Source: Cercis canadensis (taxonomy: Eukaryota > Streptophyta > Magnoliopsida > Fabales > Fabaceae). Taken from it: a stretch of 64,000 bases of DNA. The notes under the pieces are model-generated. The model made no database searches, had not been told where the DNA came from, and saw only the letters and a list, made by a program, of their open reading frames with translations. Positions 46,810 to 56,886 of this stretch are shown in pieces. The stretch spans positions 918 through 64,917 of the forward strand of contig QAOA01004647.1 in assembly GCA_003255065.1 (NCBI GenBank), given 5' to 3'. A program made the position numbers and the translations under genes. The stretch's first letter is position 1, and the number at the start of each line of letters is the position of its first letter.

Positions 46810-47190
46810 TTTGGAGGATTATTCCAATGAAAATTACCGTTGGAATTTGTTCCAAATTTAAAGAAATTTGGCTTCTTTGGGTTCCGGTTTGGCATTAACA
46901 GATTCCAACGAAATAATTATTTGGAAATGCAGTTGGAAATTGTTGAAATTTTTTTAAAAAAATACTTCTTTTAGTTAAATGATGCAATTTGTATATAAAA
47001 AAAAATTAACTGTATATTTCGTTGAAATTTTTTTAAAAAAAAAATTCACTTCCTTTTTACACATTCTAACAGTAATTTTTACAAAAAATTTCAATGATAA
47101 TGAAATTCCGTTGGAATTACCATTTGAATTTTTTAAAAATTCTATCGGTATTTTATTCCATTGAAAAACATAGATTTTTTTTTTATAATA
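46810..47190. repeat. CACTA subterminal repeat region
   Basis: Multiple direct and inverted copies of a motif close to ATTCCAACGGAAAT ('TTCCAATGAAAATTACCG', 'GATTCCAACGAAATAATT', 'AAATTCCGTTGGAATTACC'). The same motif is present at both ends of the CACTA at 55603-60252 and is the type of site bound by En/Spm-class transposase. Confidence 0.65.
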
Positions 47191-47232
47191 AGGACTGGTA
47201 ATCCATAAGACAACTAATTTAATATTATTTGG

Positions 47233-47570
47233 CCACACTCTAGTTAAAACTATTCAATTTTTGAATAAAAATGAACAGAAGTTAGCGACAAAAATGTTCA
47301 AACAAGATATTAATAGTGCCCTTTGCAAGTATGTATATATTTATTTATGTGCTTTCATGTGAATATGTGTGTTTGCTCTAAAATGGGAAACTTTTATTGC
47401 ACCACACTCCAGTTAAAATGTTTGATTTTCAAAAAGGAATAAATAGAAGTTAGCAATCGAAATGTTCAAACAAAATATTAATAGTGCCCTTTGCAGGTAT
47501 GTATATATTTATTTGTGTTTTCATGTGACAATGCATATGCGTGTTTGCTCTAAAATGGGAGACTTTTATT
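47233..47570 (+). repeat. Tandem duplication with a 169-bp period
   Basis: Two copies (47233-47401 and 47402-47570) share 'CCACACTCYAGTTAAAA', 'TAATAGTGCCCTTTGCA' and 'TGTTTGCTCTAAAATGGGA'. Divergence is modest, so the duplication is not recent. Confidence 0.85.
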
Positions 47571-47734
47571 GCACCAGACTATGTGTATTTTGTTTGATTA
47601 CTTTCTTAGAAGAAATTGGAAATTAGATAGATGAGCTTTACCTTTTTTTAAAAAAAAATTAAAGGATCACATAGCACATCAAGTTGCGCAACCAGACTTC
47701 AATTTAGAGAAGGCAAAAAATTCACTAGGAATGA

Positions 47735-47825
47735 TTTAATGGTTAGGAGTTCAAGTACTTTATAAAAAAGTCAAGAGTTTAACCATATGTGTCGTCATGT
47801 AACTAAAATAAAGGAGGTAAAGTTA
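47735..47825 (+). mobile_element. Possible diverged SINE relic
   Basis: The 3' part ('GTCAAGAGTTTAACCATATG' then 'CGTCATGTAACTAAAA') parallels the B-box and tail of the SINE at 48611-48706. The A-box part and target duplications are not clear. Confidence 0.35.
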
Positions 47826-48094
47826 AATTATAACTTTGAACTTTGTGTAATTTGCAAGGAATTAAGAGTTCGAGCTTTTACGTTTATGTACTATAATAAT
47901 AAAAAAAAGAACCTTTAGAAGAGGGAGGGACAATTTTGAAGTATACTGAAATTTCCTGTCCTAAAATTTATATGTTAAGACGTTGTGGTGGAATTAGTGC
48001 AAGGTGATTTTCATATGTATACTAAATAAGTTGTTAGGTTTTTAGAAAATGGTGTCTGTCTTATTGTTTACTAACTATTTTATTTGTAATGCAG

Positions 48095-48571
48095 AGAAAC
48101 TATATTTGGGATTCACAGCATAAGGAGATGATTAACAAATTTGGAGGGTGAAATGTAATAATAAAATTCAGGAAGCGTTCAGAAATATTAGAACTAGAAA
48201 GACATTGGGTGTGTGGTTGGGTCAGAACGTATGCACACAACTGGAGGCTTATTGTTCATTGGAGGAATATAACAAAGTATCTGAGTGGAACAAGAAGAAT
48301 CGGTTAGCGGATGAGAGAGGATGCTACCATAGAGGCAGGTCCCTGACCGTCTTTGAGCATGCGAGGAGCTATGCTGGTATGATTTTTTACTATTTAGCAA
48401 AAATACGATTTACATATACTTATTCTTTGTTTTTTTTTATTATTGTTCACTTTATTTAACCGATTGTAGACAAAGAAGTTGGGGATGGAACCTGCAGTGC
48501 TAGAGGTCTTTTCTTATCTACAACACAATGATAAATTTGGTTGGGTACATCTAATGACTGAATCTACTTAC
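48095..48571 (+). pseudogene. CACTA Ptta/En-Spm transposase (Transposase_24), exons 1-2
   Basis: Exon one (48095-48376) after acceptor AATGCAG contains 'EEYNKVSEWNKKNRLADERG' then 'YHRGRSLTVFEHARS', the typical 'SE.NK.NR....YHRGR.S....' core of plant Ptta/En-Spm proteins. It shows a frame change near 48150. Exon two (48470-48571) reads 'KKLGMEPAVLEVFSYLQHN' and 'WVHLMTES', the 'GREPTPMEVF..TH' segment, before donor ACGTAAGT. The third exon lies 11.7 kb downstream at 60322. The gap is filled by a SINE, a tandem duplication, Copia C and a second CACTA. Confidence 0.75.
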
Positions 48572-48610
48572 GTAAGTATAGTAAAATTTCATTAGAATAT
48601 AGTGATAGGC

Positions 48611-48706
48611 AAGCCACTAGGTGTGGTCTACTGGTGAAGGACTTAGGTAGTATGTAGGAGGTCAAGAGTTCAAACCTCATTACCGTCATGTAACCAAAAA
48701 AAAGAA
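48611..48706 (+). mobile_element. tRNA-derived SINE with 17-bp target duplications
   Basis: About 96 bp with an A-box-like 'GTGGTCTACTGGTGAAGG' and a B box 'AGTTCAAACCTC', ending in AACC plus an A-rich tail. Flanked by a perfect 17-bp direct repeat AGAATATAGTGATAGGC (48594-48610 and 48707-48723). Box spacing is that of a Pol III promoter. A second copy created by tandem duplication is split by Copia C (48932-48966 and 55521-55580). Confidence 0.85.
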
Positions 48707-48727
48707 AGAATATAGTGATAGGCCTAT

Positions 48728-48862
48728 CACTACAAGAAAATTCCTAGAATCCAACAGAAATTTTCCTTTGGAATCTTTTCAATTTCCATTGAAATCTTGA
48801 ATTCTAATGGAAATTGGGTTGTTGGAGAAATGACTATTGGAATTGCAAAATTCCAACAAAAA
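48728..48862 (+). mobile_element. Truncated 5' end of a CACTA element (duplicated copy)
   Basis: Starts CACTACAAGAAAATTCC, preceded by TAT, and follows the first 130 bp of the complete element at 55603 with few changes. It is cut off by the junction of the 321-bp tandem duplication. Confidence 0.85.
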
Positions 48863-48961
48863 TGGGTACATCCAATGGCAAAATATACTTATGTAAGTAT
48901 AGTAAAAGGTCATTAGAATATAGTGATAGGCAAGCCACTAGGTGTGGTCTACTAGTGAAAG

Positions 48962-48966
48962 GTTTA
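48962..48966 (+). repeat. Target site duplication of Copia C, left copy
   Basis: GTTTA here matches GTTTA at 55516-55520 exactly. Confidence 0.9.
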
Positions 48967-49069
48967 TGTAATGATTAGCTCTATGAAACGGGTTAAACAC
49001 GGTCGTGTTCACTTATGGGTATAAAGGCGTGTCATTTAAAGGGAGTCTCTGGTATGCAGACATGGCCTC

Positions 49070-49285
49070 ACGCATGGCCTCAGACACGGCCATGTCGGAA
49101 TCAGACACGGCCACAGACATGGCCATGTTTGCGGTAGAAGTTGAAATAAGTCTCTGGACTATAGACACGGGCACAGACACAGACATGTCACTTAAGTGAG
49201 GTTCTGGAGCATCAGACACGGCCATGTTCAAAGGCGACACGACCATGTTCATCAGACACGGCCTCAGACATGGCCATGTCGCGGA
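49070..49285 (+). promoter_or_regulatory. Array of ACAYGGCCATGT palindromes in the Copia C U3
   Basis: About nine copies of AGACAYGGCC or ACAYGGCCATGT lie just upstream of the TATA box. ACATGGCCATGT is a perfect 12-bp palindrome. Similar motifs fill the right LTR (54720-55060) and, more loosely, both LTRs of element B. The position suits enhancer-like transcription factor sites; the binding factor is unknown. Confidence 0.55.
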
Positions 49286-49352
49286 AGACAGTTGTGTCTC
49301 AAAAATCAGTTATTAGTTAGTTAGTGACCATAACCGACTAGTTACTGGTTCC

Positions 49353-49360
49353 TATATAAA
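49353..49360 (+). promoter_or_regulatory. TATA box of the Copia C left LTR
   Basis: TATATAAA in 'GTTCCTATATAAACG', matching 55121-55128 in the right LTR. Confidence 0.7.
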
Positions 49361-49385
49361 CGTGTGATGTGTAAAGGAAAAGATA

Positions 49386-49749
49386 ACTTGAGATTAGCAT
49401 TTCTGGACTTGAGAGAAATCAGAGAAGGAAAGAATCAGAGAGGGGTTGAGAGAGAAAAGATAGAGTGAGGCTTGGAGTTCTAATTGCAGAGTGCAAGGTT
49501 CAAGAACTGGAACCAAGGGGGATTCTATTGTAAGAAAGATTCAATCTTGATGATGATAATCATAGTGNACTTGAGATTAGCATTTCTGAACTTGAGAGAA
49601 ATCAGAGAAGGAAAGAATCAGAGAGGGGTTGAGAGAGAAAAGATAGAGTGGGGCTTGGAGTTCTAATTGCAGAGTGCAAGGTTCAAGAACTGGAACCAAG
49701 GGGGATTCTATTGTAAGAAAGATTCAATCTTGATGATGATAATCATAGT
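49386..49749 (+). repeat. Duplicated flanks around the N at 49567 (probable artefact)
   Basis: About 180 bp ('ACTTGAGATTAGCATTTCTG' to 'GATAATCATAGTG') lies on both sides of the N. The right LTR of the same element has this segment only once (about 55153-55336), which shows that the duplication is not part of the LTR. Confidence 0.92.
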
Positions 49750-50685
49750 GGAATGCTCTCTCCCGTGGATGTAGGCCAACTTGGCTGAACCACGTAAATC
49801 TCTGGTGTTGTTCTTCTTAATTTTGATTTACTGCTTTATTGGTTTCTGGTTTATTTATTTATTTTTTGTTCTTGCATTTGCTGGTTTGGTTTGTCAATTG
49901 GTTGCATAGGTCACAAATTTTCTTACAATTGGTGTCGTCTGTGGGGAATAGAATTGAAGAAGAAAGTCGTAGCCATGGGAACAACTAAGTATGACATTGA
50001 AAAATTCTCTGGTTCCAATGATTTCGGATTGTGGAGGATCAAGATGCAAGCCATTATGGTGCAACAAGGATTGGCTGAGGTATTGAAGGGAGAATCTGCA
50101 TTATCTGAGTCTCTGTTTGAGAAAGAAAAGAAAGATATACTGGAGAAGGCCAAGTGTGCAATAATCTTGTGCCTTGGGGACAAGGCATTGAGGGAGGTAG
50201 CAAGAGAACAATCTGTTGCTGCAATGTGGCTCAAACTTGAGTCACTCTACATGACAAAGTCACTCGCCAATCGCCTATTCATGAAGCAGCAATTGTATTC
50301 TTTCAAGATGACTAAAGAGAAATTGCTCACTGAGCAAATTGCAGACTTCAACAAAATTCTTGATGAGTTGGAGAACATAGAGGTCAAATTAAAGGATGAA
50401 GACAAGATTCTAATTCTACTCAGTGCTCTACCAAAAGCATATGAGCATTTCAAAGATGCTATGTTGTTTGGAAAGGAGCAAACAATAACTCTTGATGAAG
50501 TCCAGTCCTCAATTCGAGCTAAGGAGCTTCAAAAGAAGCAAGACATAAAGAAAGACAACTACGGGGAGGGGCTGAACGTATCAAAGGGCAGACCTGAGAA
50601 GAGAAGCTTCAAGAGGCGCAAATCAAGATCAAAATCTAAGAATCAACAGCAAACCATGTACAAGTGTTTTCACTGCCACAAGAAA

Positions 50686-51096
50686 GGTCATTTCAATAGG
50701 GATTGCCCAGAAAGGAGGGGCAAGGAGTTTAAGAAACCTCAAGATTTGGGAGATGTAGCAATAGCCACAGATGGCTATGACACTGCTGGGGTCTTAGTAG
50801 TTTTAAATACTGAGACTGAGAAGGATTGGGTGTTGGATTCTGGTTGCTCATACCACATGTGCCCAAGGAAAGATTATTTTGAGACCATAGNGGTCATTTC
50901 AATAGGGATTGCCCAAAAAGGAGGGGCAAGGAGTTTAAGAAACCTCAAGATTTGGGAGATGTAGCAATAGCCACAGATGGCTATGACACTGCTGGGGTCT
51001 TAGTAGTTTTAAATACTGAGACTGAGAAGGATTGGGTGTTGGATTCTGGTTGCTCATACCACATGTGCCCAAGGAAAGATTATTTTGAGACCATAG
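50686..51096 (+). repeat. Duplicated flanks around the N at 50891 (probable artefact)
   Basis: About 205 bp from 'GGTCATTTCAATAGGGATTG' to 'GAGACCATAG' occurs on both sides of the N. It repeats the zinc-knuckle end and protease motif, which Copia polyproteins contain once. Confidence 0.92.
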
Positions 51097-53054
51097 ACCT
51101 AAAAGAAGGTGGAGTGGTGCTGCTGGGCAACAACAAAGCATGCAAGGTGCAAGGCATGGACTCAATCAGATTCAAGATGTTCAATGGCCAAGAAATCCTG
51201 CTGCAGGGAGTAAGGTATGTACTTGAACTCAAAAGAAATCTCATATCTATAAGCATGTTTGATAGCTTAGGATATTCTACTAAGATTGAGTATGGTAGTA
51301 TGAGAATCTCTAGTGGTGCATTCATAATTGCTAAAGGAATTAAAAAGAATGGCTTATATATTCTTAACGGTTCTACTATAATTGCACAAGCTGCTGTTGC
51401 AAGTCACACACTCCATGATAAAACTAAACTATGGCATATGAGGCTAGGGCATGTTAGTGAGATGGGTTTGGTTGAATTAGCAAAACAAAATTTGCTAAAT
51501 GGTGATAAAATAGACAAACTTGACTTTTGTGATCAATGCATATTAGGAAAGGCTCAAAGGGTTAAATCTGGGGTTGGTATGCATAATGCAAAAGGTCCAT
51601 TTGAGTATGCATATTTAGACCTCTGGGGGCCAACAAGAACAAGGACACATGGAGGGGGGGTTTTATTTTCTCACCATCATTGATGATTACTCTAGAAGAG
51701 TGTGGATTTATATCTTGAAAAACAAGAGTGACACATTTGAAAATTTTAAGGAATGACACACACTCATAAAGAATCAAATGGGAACCAAACTAAAATGTTT
51801 AAGGACTGACAATGGCCTGGAGTTTCTTTCAGAGCAGTTTAATAAGTTTTGCAGGGATAAAGGCATACAAAGGCATAAAACAGTAGCAAGAACGCCTAAG
51901 CAGGATGGCTTGGCTAAAAGGATGAACCGAACCATCCTTGAACGAGTGAGATCCATGCTGCTGAGTGCAGGACTACCTAAGAGCTTCTAGGGTGAAGCTG
52001 CTACCAGTGTTGTCCACCTAATCAATCGAACTCCATCTTCAGCTATAGGGTTCAAAACACCTATGGAGCTGTGGAATGGAAGACCTGCTGATTACACCCA
52101 CCTTAGGGTGTTTGGAGCTTTGGCATTTGCTCATGTCAAGGAAGACAAGCTTGGAGCAAGAGCAATCAGGTGTGCATTCATAGGATATCCTATTGGAATT
52201 AAGGGATACAAGCTATGGAGGATGGAACTTGGTGAACCTAAGTGCATAGTGAGCAGGGATGTGATCTTTGATGAGACAATGATGGCTATGTTGGGTAAAG
52301 ACCAAGAAGAAACCAGCAGAGAAGAATTTGAGCAAGAGAGTACTCAAATTGAGGTGGAGCTACCAATTCACCATGAAACTGAAAAAGCAACACATACTAA
52401 AGAAGAAGAGATTGCTAAACCATAATCTGAACCAGTTCAGAATGAGTATCGCTTGGTCAGAGATAAAGCAAGAAGAAGAATCATACCACCTAAGAGGTTT
52501 GGCTATGCTGACCTCATATGCTATGCTCTAAATGTTGCTGAAGAAATTCAGACCCTGAGCCTTCAAACTTCAAAGAAGCACTCAGGGGGAGAGATAGTCA
52601 TAGTTGGATGATAGCAATGAAGGAGGAAATGAAGTCACTAGACAAGAACAAGACTTGGGCTCTAGTTTATCTACCTAAGAACCAAAGGGTAGTGGGTTGT
52701 AAATGGATCTTCAAAAGAAAGGAAGGTATTCCAGGGGTTAAGAAGGCCAGATTCAAAGCAAGACTTATGGCAAAGGGTTTACACAGGTTGAGGGAGTTGA
52801 TTACAATGAAATCTGCTCACATGTGGTCAAACATTGCTCAATCAGAATTCTATTGGCTCTAGTGAATTAGTTTGACCTTGAACTAGAGCAACTAGATGTC
52901 AAAACATCATTCCTTCATGGTGATCTAGAGGAAACCATATACATGGAGCAACCAGAGGGCTTTATTGAAGATAAGAAGAAGGTCTGTTTGCTGAAGAAGT
53001 CACTATATGGTTTGAAACAAAGTCCAAGGCAGTGGTACAAAAAGTTTGATAATT

Positions 53055-53568
53055 TTCTGATGAAGATGGATTTCCAGAGGAGTAGCTATGACAGCTGCGT
53101 TTACATCTTGAGAAAGAGTGGAAAACCACCTATGTACTTGCTATTATATGTAGATGACATTCTAATAGCTAGTGCAAGTAAAGCAGAGATTGATACACTC
53201 AAAACAAAGTTGAATATTGAGTTTGAATGAAGGAGCTTGAAGCTGCCAAGAAGATTCTGGGAATGGACATCATCAGAGACAGATCAAAGGGAGAATTATT
53301 CCTATCACAGNTTCTGATGAAGATGGATTTCCAAAGAAGTAGCTATGACAGCTGCGTTTACATCTTGAGAAAGAGTGGAAAACCACCTCTGTACTTGCTA
53401 TTATATGTAGATGACATTCTAATAGCTAGTGCAAGTAAAGCAGAGATTGATACACTCAAAACAAAGTTGAATATTGAGTTTGAATGAAGGAGCTTGAAGC
53501 TGCCAAGAAGATTCTGGGAATGGACATCATCAGAGACAGATCAAAGGGAGAATTATTCCTATCACAGC
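53055..53568 (+). repeat. Duplicated flanks around the N at 53311 (probable artefact)
   Basis: About 256 bp covering the RT YVDD motif is present on both sides of the N with two or three differences. A Copia RT has this motif once. Confidence 0.92.
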
Positions 53569-54055
53569 AAGGCTACATGAAGAAAGTAGTTGAGAGGTTT
53601 AGAATGCACATGTCTAAACTTGTCTCAACTCCTTTGGGGCAACACTACAAACTTTCAATCCAACAAGCACCTAGCACAGATGAAGAAAGGGTCAGAATGG
53701 TGGCAATACCATATGCAAGTGGAGTTGGAAGCATCATGTATGGCATGGTGTGTAGCAGACCAGATTTGGCTCATGCAGTGAGTGTGGTTAGCAGATTCAT
53801 GGCAGATCCTGGACCACTACATTGGGAAACTTTGAAGTGGGTGCTCAGATGCTTGAATGGATCAGTGGGTTCTGGTTTAAAGTTCAAAAGGAAATCACAA
53901 GATGAAGATGCAATTAAGGGCTATATGGACTGAGATTATGCAGGAAACATTGATACAAGGAAGTCCTTGTCAGGATATGTATTCACATTGTTTGGCACTG
54001 CAATTAGTTGGAAGTCCATGCTTCAGTCTGTGGTGGCTTTGTCTACAACTCAAGC

Positions 54056-54561
54056 TAAGACAAGTTTAGATCTAGCAGAAGGTGTCAAAGAGGCTATGTG
54101 GCTCAGGGGCATGATTGGGGAACTTGGAATCATGCAAGAAAGTATCACATTATATTGTGATAGTCAAAGTGCAATCCATCTCTCAAAACATCAAGTGTAT
54201 CATGAGAGGTCAAAACACATTGATGTAAGACTCCATTTTATAAGAGATATATGGTTGACACTCAGGAGGTTTTGGTGGAGAAGATTGCATCAGAAGAATA
54301 TCCAGCTGNAAGACAAGTTTAGATCTTGCAGAAGGTGTCAAAGAGGCTATGTGGCTCAGGGGCATGATTGGGGAACTTGGAATCATGCAAGAAAGTATCA
54401 CATTATATTGTGATAGTCAAAGTGCAATCCATCTCTCAAAACATCAAGTGTATCATGAGAGGTCAAAACACATTGATGTAAGACTCCATTTTATAAGAGA
54501 TATATGGTTGACACTCAGGAGGTTTTGGTGGAGAAGATTGCATCAGAAGAATATCCAGCTG
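54056..54561 (+). repeat. Duplicated flanks around the N at 54309 (probable artefact)
   Basis: About 252 bp of the RNase H region ('AGACAAGTTTAGATC' to 'AATATCCAGCTG') flanks the N on both sides, nearly identical. Confidence 0.92.
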
Positions 54562-54696
54562 ATGTATTCACAAAGTCATTGCCTCATGCTAAGTTCAAGC
54601 ATTGCTTGGACTTAATGGGGTTCTGTGAAGGATAAAACCAAGAGGGGGAGTAGCACTTGATTGAACTTTTCTGATTTAAGAGACAAGGTGGAGAAA

Positions 54697-55515
54697 TGTG
54701 ATGATTAGCTCTATGACATGGGTTAAACACGGTCGTGTTCACTTATGGGTATAAAGGCGTGTCACTTAAAGGGAGTCTCTGGTATGCAAACATGGCCTTA
54801 GACATGGCCATGTTCTACAGACATGGCCTCAGACACGGCCATGTCGGAATCAGACACGGCCATGTCGCCTTAGACAAGGCCACAGACATGGTCATGTTCG
54901 CGGTGGAAGCTGAAATGAGTCTTTAGACTATAGACACGGGCATGTCACTTAATGACATGGGCATGTCACTTAATGACATGGGCATGTCACTTAAGTGAGG
55001 TTCTGGAGCATCAGACACGGCCATGTTCAAAGGCGACACGGCCATGTCGCAGAAGACAGTTGTGTCTCATAAATCAGTTATTAGTTAGTTAGTGGCCATA
55101 ACCGACTGGTTACTGGTTCCTATATAAACGTGTGATGTGTAAAGGAAAAGATAACTTGAGATTAGCATTTCTAGACTTAAGAGAAATCAGAGAAGGAAAG
55201 AATTAGAGAGGGGTTGAGAGAGAAAAGATAAAGTGAGGCTTGGAGTTCTAATTGCAGAGTGCAAGATTCAAGAATTGGAACCAAGGGGGATTCTATTGTA
55301 AGAAAGATTCAATCTTGATGATGATAATCATAGTGGAATGCTCTCTCTCGTAAATGTAGGCCAACTTGGCTGAACCACGTAAATTTCTGGTGTTGTTCTT
55401 TTTAATTCTGATTTACTGCTTTATTGGTTTCTGGTTTTTTTTTTTTTTTTTTTTTTTTCTTGCATTTGCTAGTTTGGTTTGTTAATTGGTTGCATAGGTT
55501 ACAAATTTTCTTACA
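54697..55515 (+). repeat. Right LTR of Copia C
   Basis: 819 bp, starts TGTGATGATTAGC after 'AAGGTGGAGAAA', ends TTCTTACA, followed by the TSD GTTTA. It differs from the left LTR in U3 repeat copy number and in a poly-T run at about 55435-55458. Confidence 0.92.
54933..54994 (+). repeat. Three tandem copies of a 21-bp U3 repeat
   Basis: GACAYGGGCATGTCACTTAAT is repeated at 54933, 54954 and 54975. The left LTR has a single related copy ending 'GACATGTCACTTAAG', so copy number has changed within one element. Confidence 0.9.
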
Positions 55516-56215
55516 GTTTAGGTAATATGCAAGAGGTCAGGAGTTCGAACCTCATTGTTGTCATGGAACCAAAAAAAAGAAAGAATATAGTGATAGGCTT
55601 ATCACTACAAGAAAATTTATAGATTCCAACAGAACTTTTCCTTTGGAATTTTTTCAATTTCCATTGGAATTTTGAATTCTAATGAAAATTGAGTTGTTGG
55701 AAAAACAACAATTGGAATTACAAAATTCCAATGAAAAATTTTATTGAAATTTTTAAACATTTTATTTTTTAGTATATTTAAAAAAAAATTAATTTTTTTT
55801 TAAAAAAAGAAAAAATTATAGTTTATTTTATGAAATTTCAACGGAATGGAATTTCCATTGAAATTTTTTGAGTTTTTTTTAATTTTAAAGTTAAATTCCT
55901 AAATGGTATTTCTTGAAAACCAAAATATACTATTTACAAATATCATTTTCATTAAATAATTTCTATAACACAAATATCTATTAAATAATTGATTGAAGGA
56001 AAATTACAAGTTGTTCTACAATTTGTGAATACATTGGAGTCAAAATAATATATAGAACATCTCAAAATGAATGGCAAGTTCTAGTAAAATGAAATTTGAT
56101 CACTGGTAGCAAAGGAATCAAACTTGGGAGTGAATACAGCCTTCCCAAAATCCCTCACTCAAGTTGCCAAATAAGCAACACCGTGCACCAGTTGATAGCA
56201 AAAGGCACAGAAAAA

Positions 56216-56479
56216 TCCTGGTTGGTGGATTGTGCAGACAACAGTTATCCTAGTATCTATTGTGTTCCTTACAGTACGCATAACAATTGCAGCAGCTCTG
56301 GCGTCAAGCCCTGATGTGGGCTCATCCATAAAGATAATGTAGGGATTAGCAACCAACTCTACAGCAATGGTTAGCCTCTTTCTCTTCTCAGTTGAAAGGC
56401 CATTCACTCTTGGCAGACCAAGTAGAGTGTTTCTCAATGGGTTAAGCTCAACCAACTCCATGACTTCATCAACAAACAT
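56216..56479 (-). pseudogene. ABCG (PDR)-like: PDR-type ABCG transporter nucleotide-binding domain exon
   Basis: After an acceptor (TTGAATAG) the exon reads '[20 protein letters not shown]', then the ABC signature region '[20 protein letters not shown]', Walker B '[12 protein letters not shown]' and the H-loop 'VVCTIHQP'. This is the C-terminal nucleotide-binding domain of plant full-size ABCG (PDR) transporters. The sequence leaves the family right after HQP. Walker A and the membrane domains are missing. The frame is open, so capture is fairly recent or by chance undamaged. Confidence 0.88.
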
Positions 56480-56781
56480 CTATTCAAGAAGAAAAAATAG
56501 TATTCATCTCCACAGTACATCAAGTGAAGTTTATCTTTTATGAAATGGTAAATATAGTCGCAAACCACATTTTCTACACTATCCATAAACCTTGCCTAAA
56601 AATGAATAGTAACTTTCACTAGATTTGGGTGATAGTCATCAATTATGATTAGAGAAAGTTCAGCTACTTTGAGTTGCATAGGTACTACACTAAAAAAGAA
56701 ATTATTTGAAATCACTAACGATCAAATCTATTTAATTGATTTCAGAACAATTCCATGGAAAGACTAAAGAATTAAACTTAC

Positions 56782-56886
56782 ATGTTGAAAGAAACAAAAT
56801 CATTTGGAAGTTTGTGTTCTTCCTGGAGATGACAACTACTAGCAATAACACACATGGAAAACCACTAATCCTATAAGCCAAGGTTC
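56782..56886 (-). pseudogene. TMEM18-like: TMEM18-like exon fragment (second visible exon)
   Basis: Bounded by acceptor CTGTAG and donor GTAAGT. It reads 'EPWLIGLVVFHV' and, after a one-base shift, 'LLLVVVISRKNTNFQMILFL', matching the first membrane segments of plant TMEM18 family proteins (DUF-type nuclear-envelope membrane proteins). Only part of the gene is present. Confidence 0.75.

Larger units (their letters stand above)
44003..47190. mobile_element. CACTA-like element piece with a captured LPP exon
   Basis: The right end (46810-47190) has repeated 'ATTCCRWYGRAATT'-type motifs in both orientations. The same motifs lie in the subterminal regions of the well-bounded CACTA at 55603-60252, and the outermost bases ('GAAAAACATAGATTTTTT') parallel that element's end. 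The left end is not found and may have been removed next to the SIRE-like LTR. The interior (44.3-46.8 kb) is mostly non-coding and ends in a GC-richer, UTR-like segment at 46350-46790. Confidence 0.45.
48542..48966 (+). repeat. Tandem duplication with a 321-bp period (second unit interrupted by Copia C)
   Basis: Unit one (48542-48862) holds the end of transposase exon two, the SINE and the first 135 bp of a CACTA element. Unit two starts at 48863 with 'TGGGTACATCCAATGG', runs to 48966, and resumes after Copia C at 55521. The duplication postdates both SINE and CACTA insertion. Confidence 0.85.
48967..49927 (+). repeat. Left LTR of Copia C (includes a false duplication)
   Basis: U3 is dense in ACACGGCCATGT-type repeats. 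TATATAAA is at 49353-49360. About 182 bp is duplicated around the N at 49567. Ends TTCTTACA before the PBS 'ATTGGTGTCGTCTGTGGGG'. Confidence 0.9.
49975..54635 (+). pseudogene. Copia C gag-pol polyprotein (lightly broken)
   Basis: Gag starts at the ATG at 49975 (MGTTKYDIEKFSGSNDFGLW) and is open through the intact zinc knuckle 'YKCFHCHKKGHFNRDCPE' (about 50650) and protease 'DWVLDSGCSYHMCP' (about 50827). The pre-integrase 'HH-CC' zinc region ('LWHMRLGHVSEMG', 'CDQCILGKAQ') and integrase ('RTDNGLEFLSEQF', near 51800) follow. RT runs from about 52610 to 53570, with intact 'LLLYVDDILIAS' near 53140. RNase H ends at '..GFCEG' (54635). Real damage includes a frame loss near 51640-51670, TGA at about 51756, TAG near 51988, and a lost base near 52779. 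Several breaks elsewhere come only from the N-flanking duplications. Confidence 0.9.
48967..55515 (+). mobile_element. Copia element C, full-length, inserted in a SINE copy
   Basis: Two LTRs start TGTRATGATTAGC and end TTCTTACA, with perfect TSD GTTTA. Gag, protease, integrase, RT and RNase H follow in Copia order. The stated span of 6549 bp includes about 0.9 kb of apparent false duplication at Ns at 49567, 50891, 53311 and 54309; the element proper is probably near 5.65 kb. Coding damage is lighter than in its relative element B, so it is the younger of the two. Confidence 0.93.

Noticed and set aside
48611-48706. Functional tRNA gene
   Set aside because: The A and B boxes are present but no cloverleaf with an anticodon stem can be formed; the A-rich tail and long TSD show a SINE.
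49013-49252. Met/Ser/Ala-rich ORFs in the Copia C LTR
   Set aside because: They are translations of the ACACGGCCATGT repeat array, not proteins.
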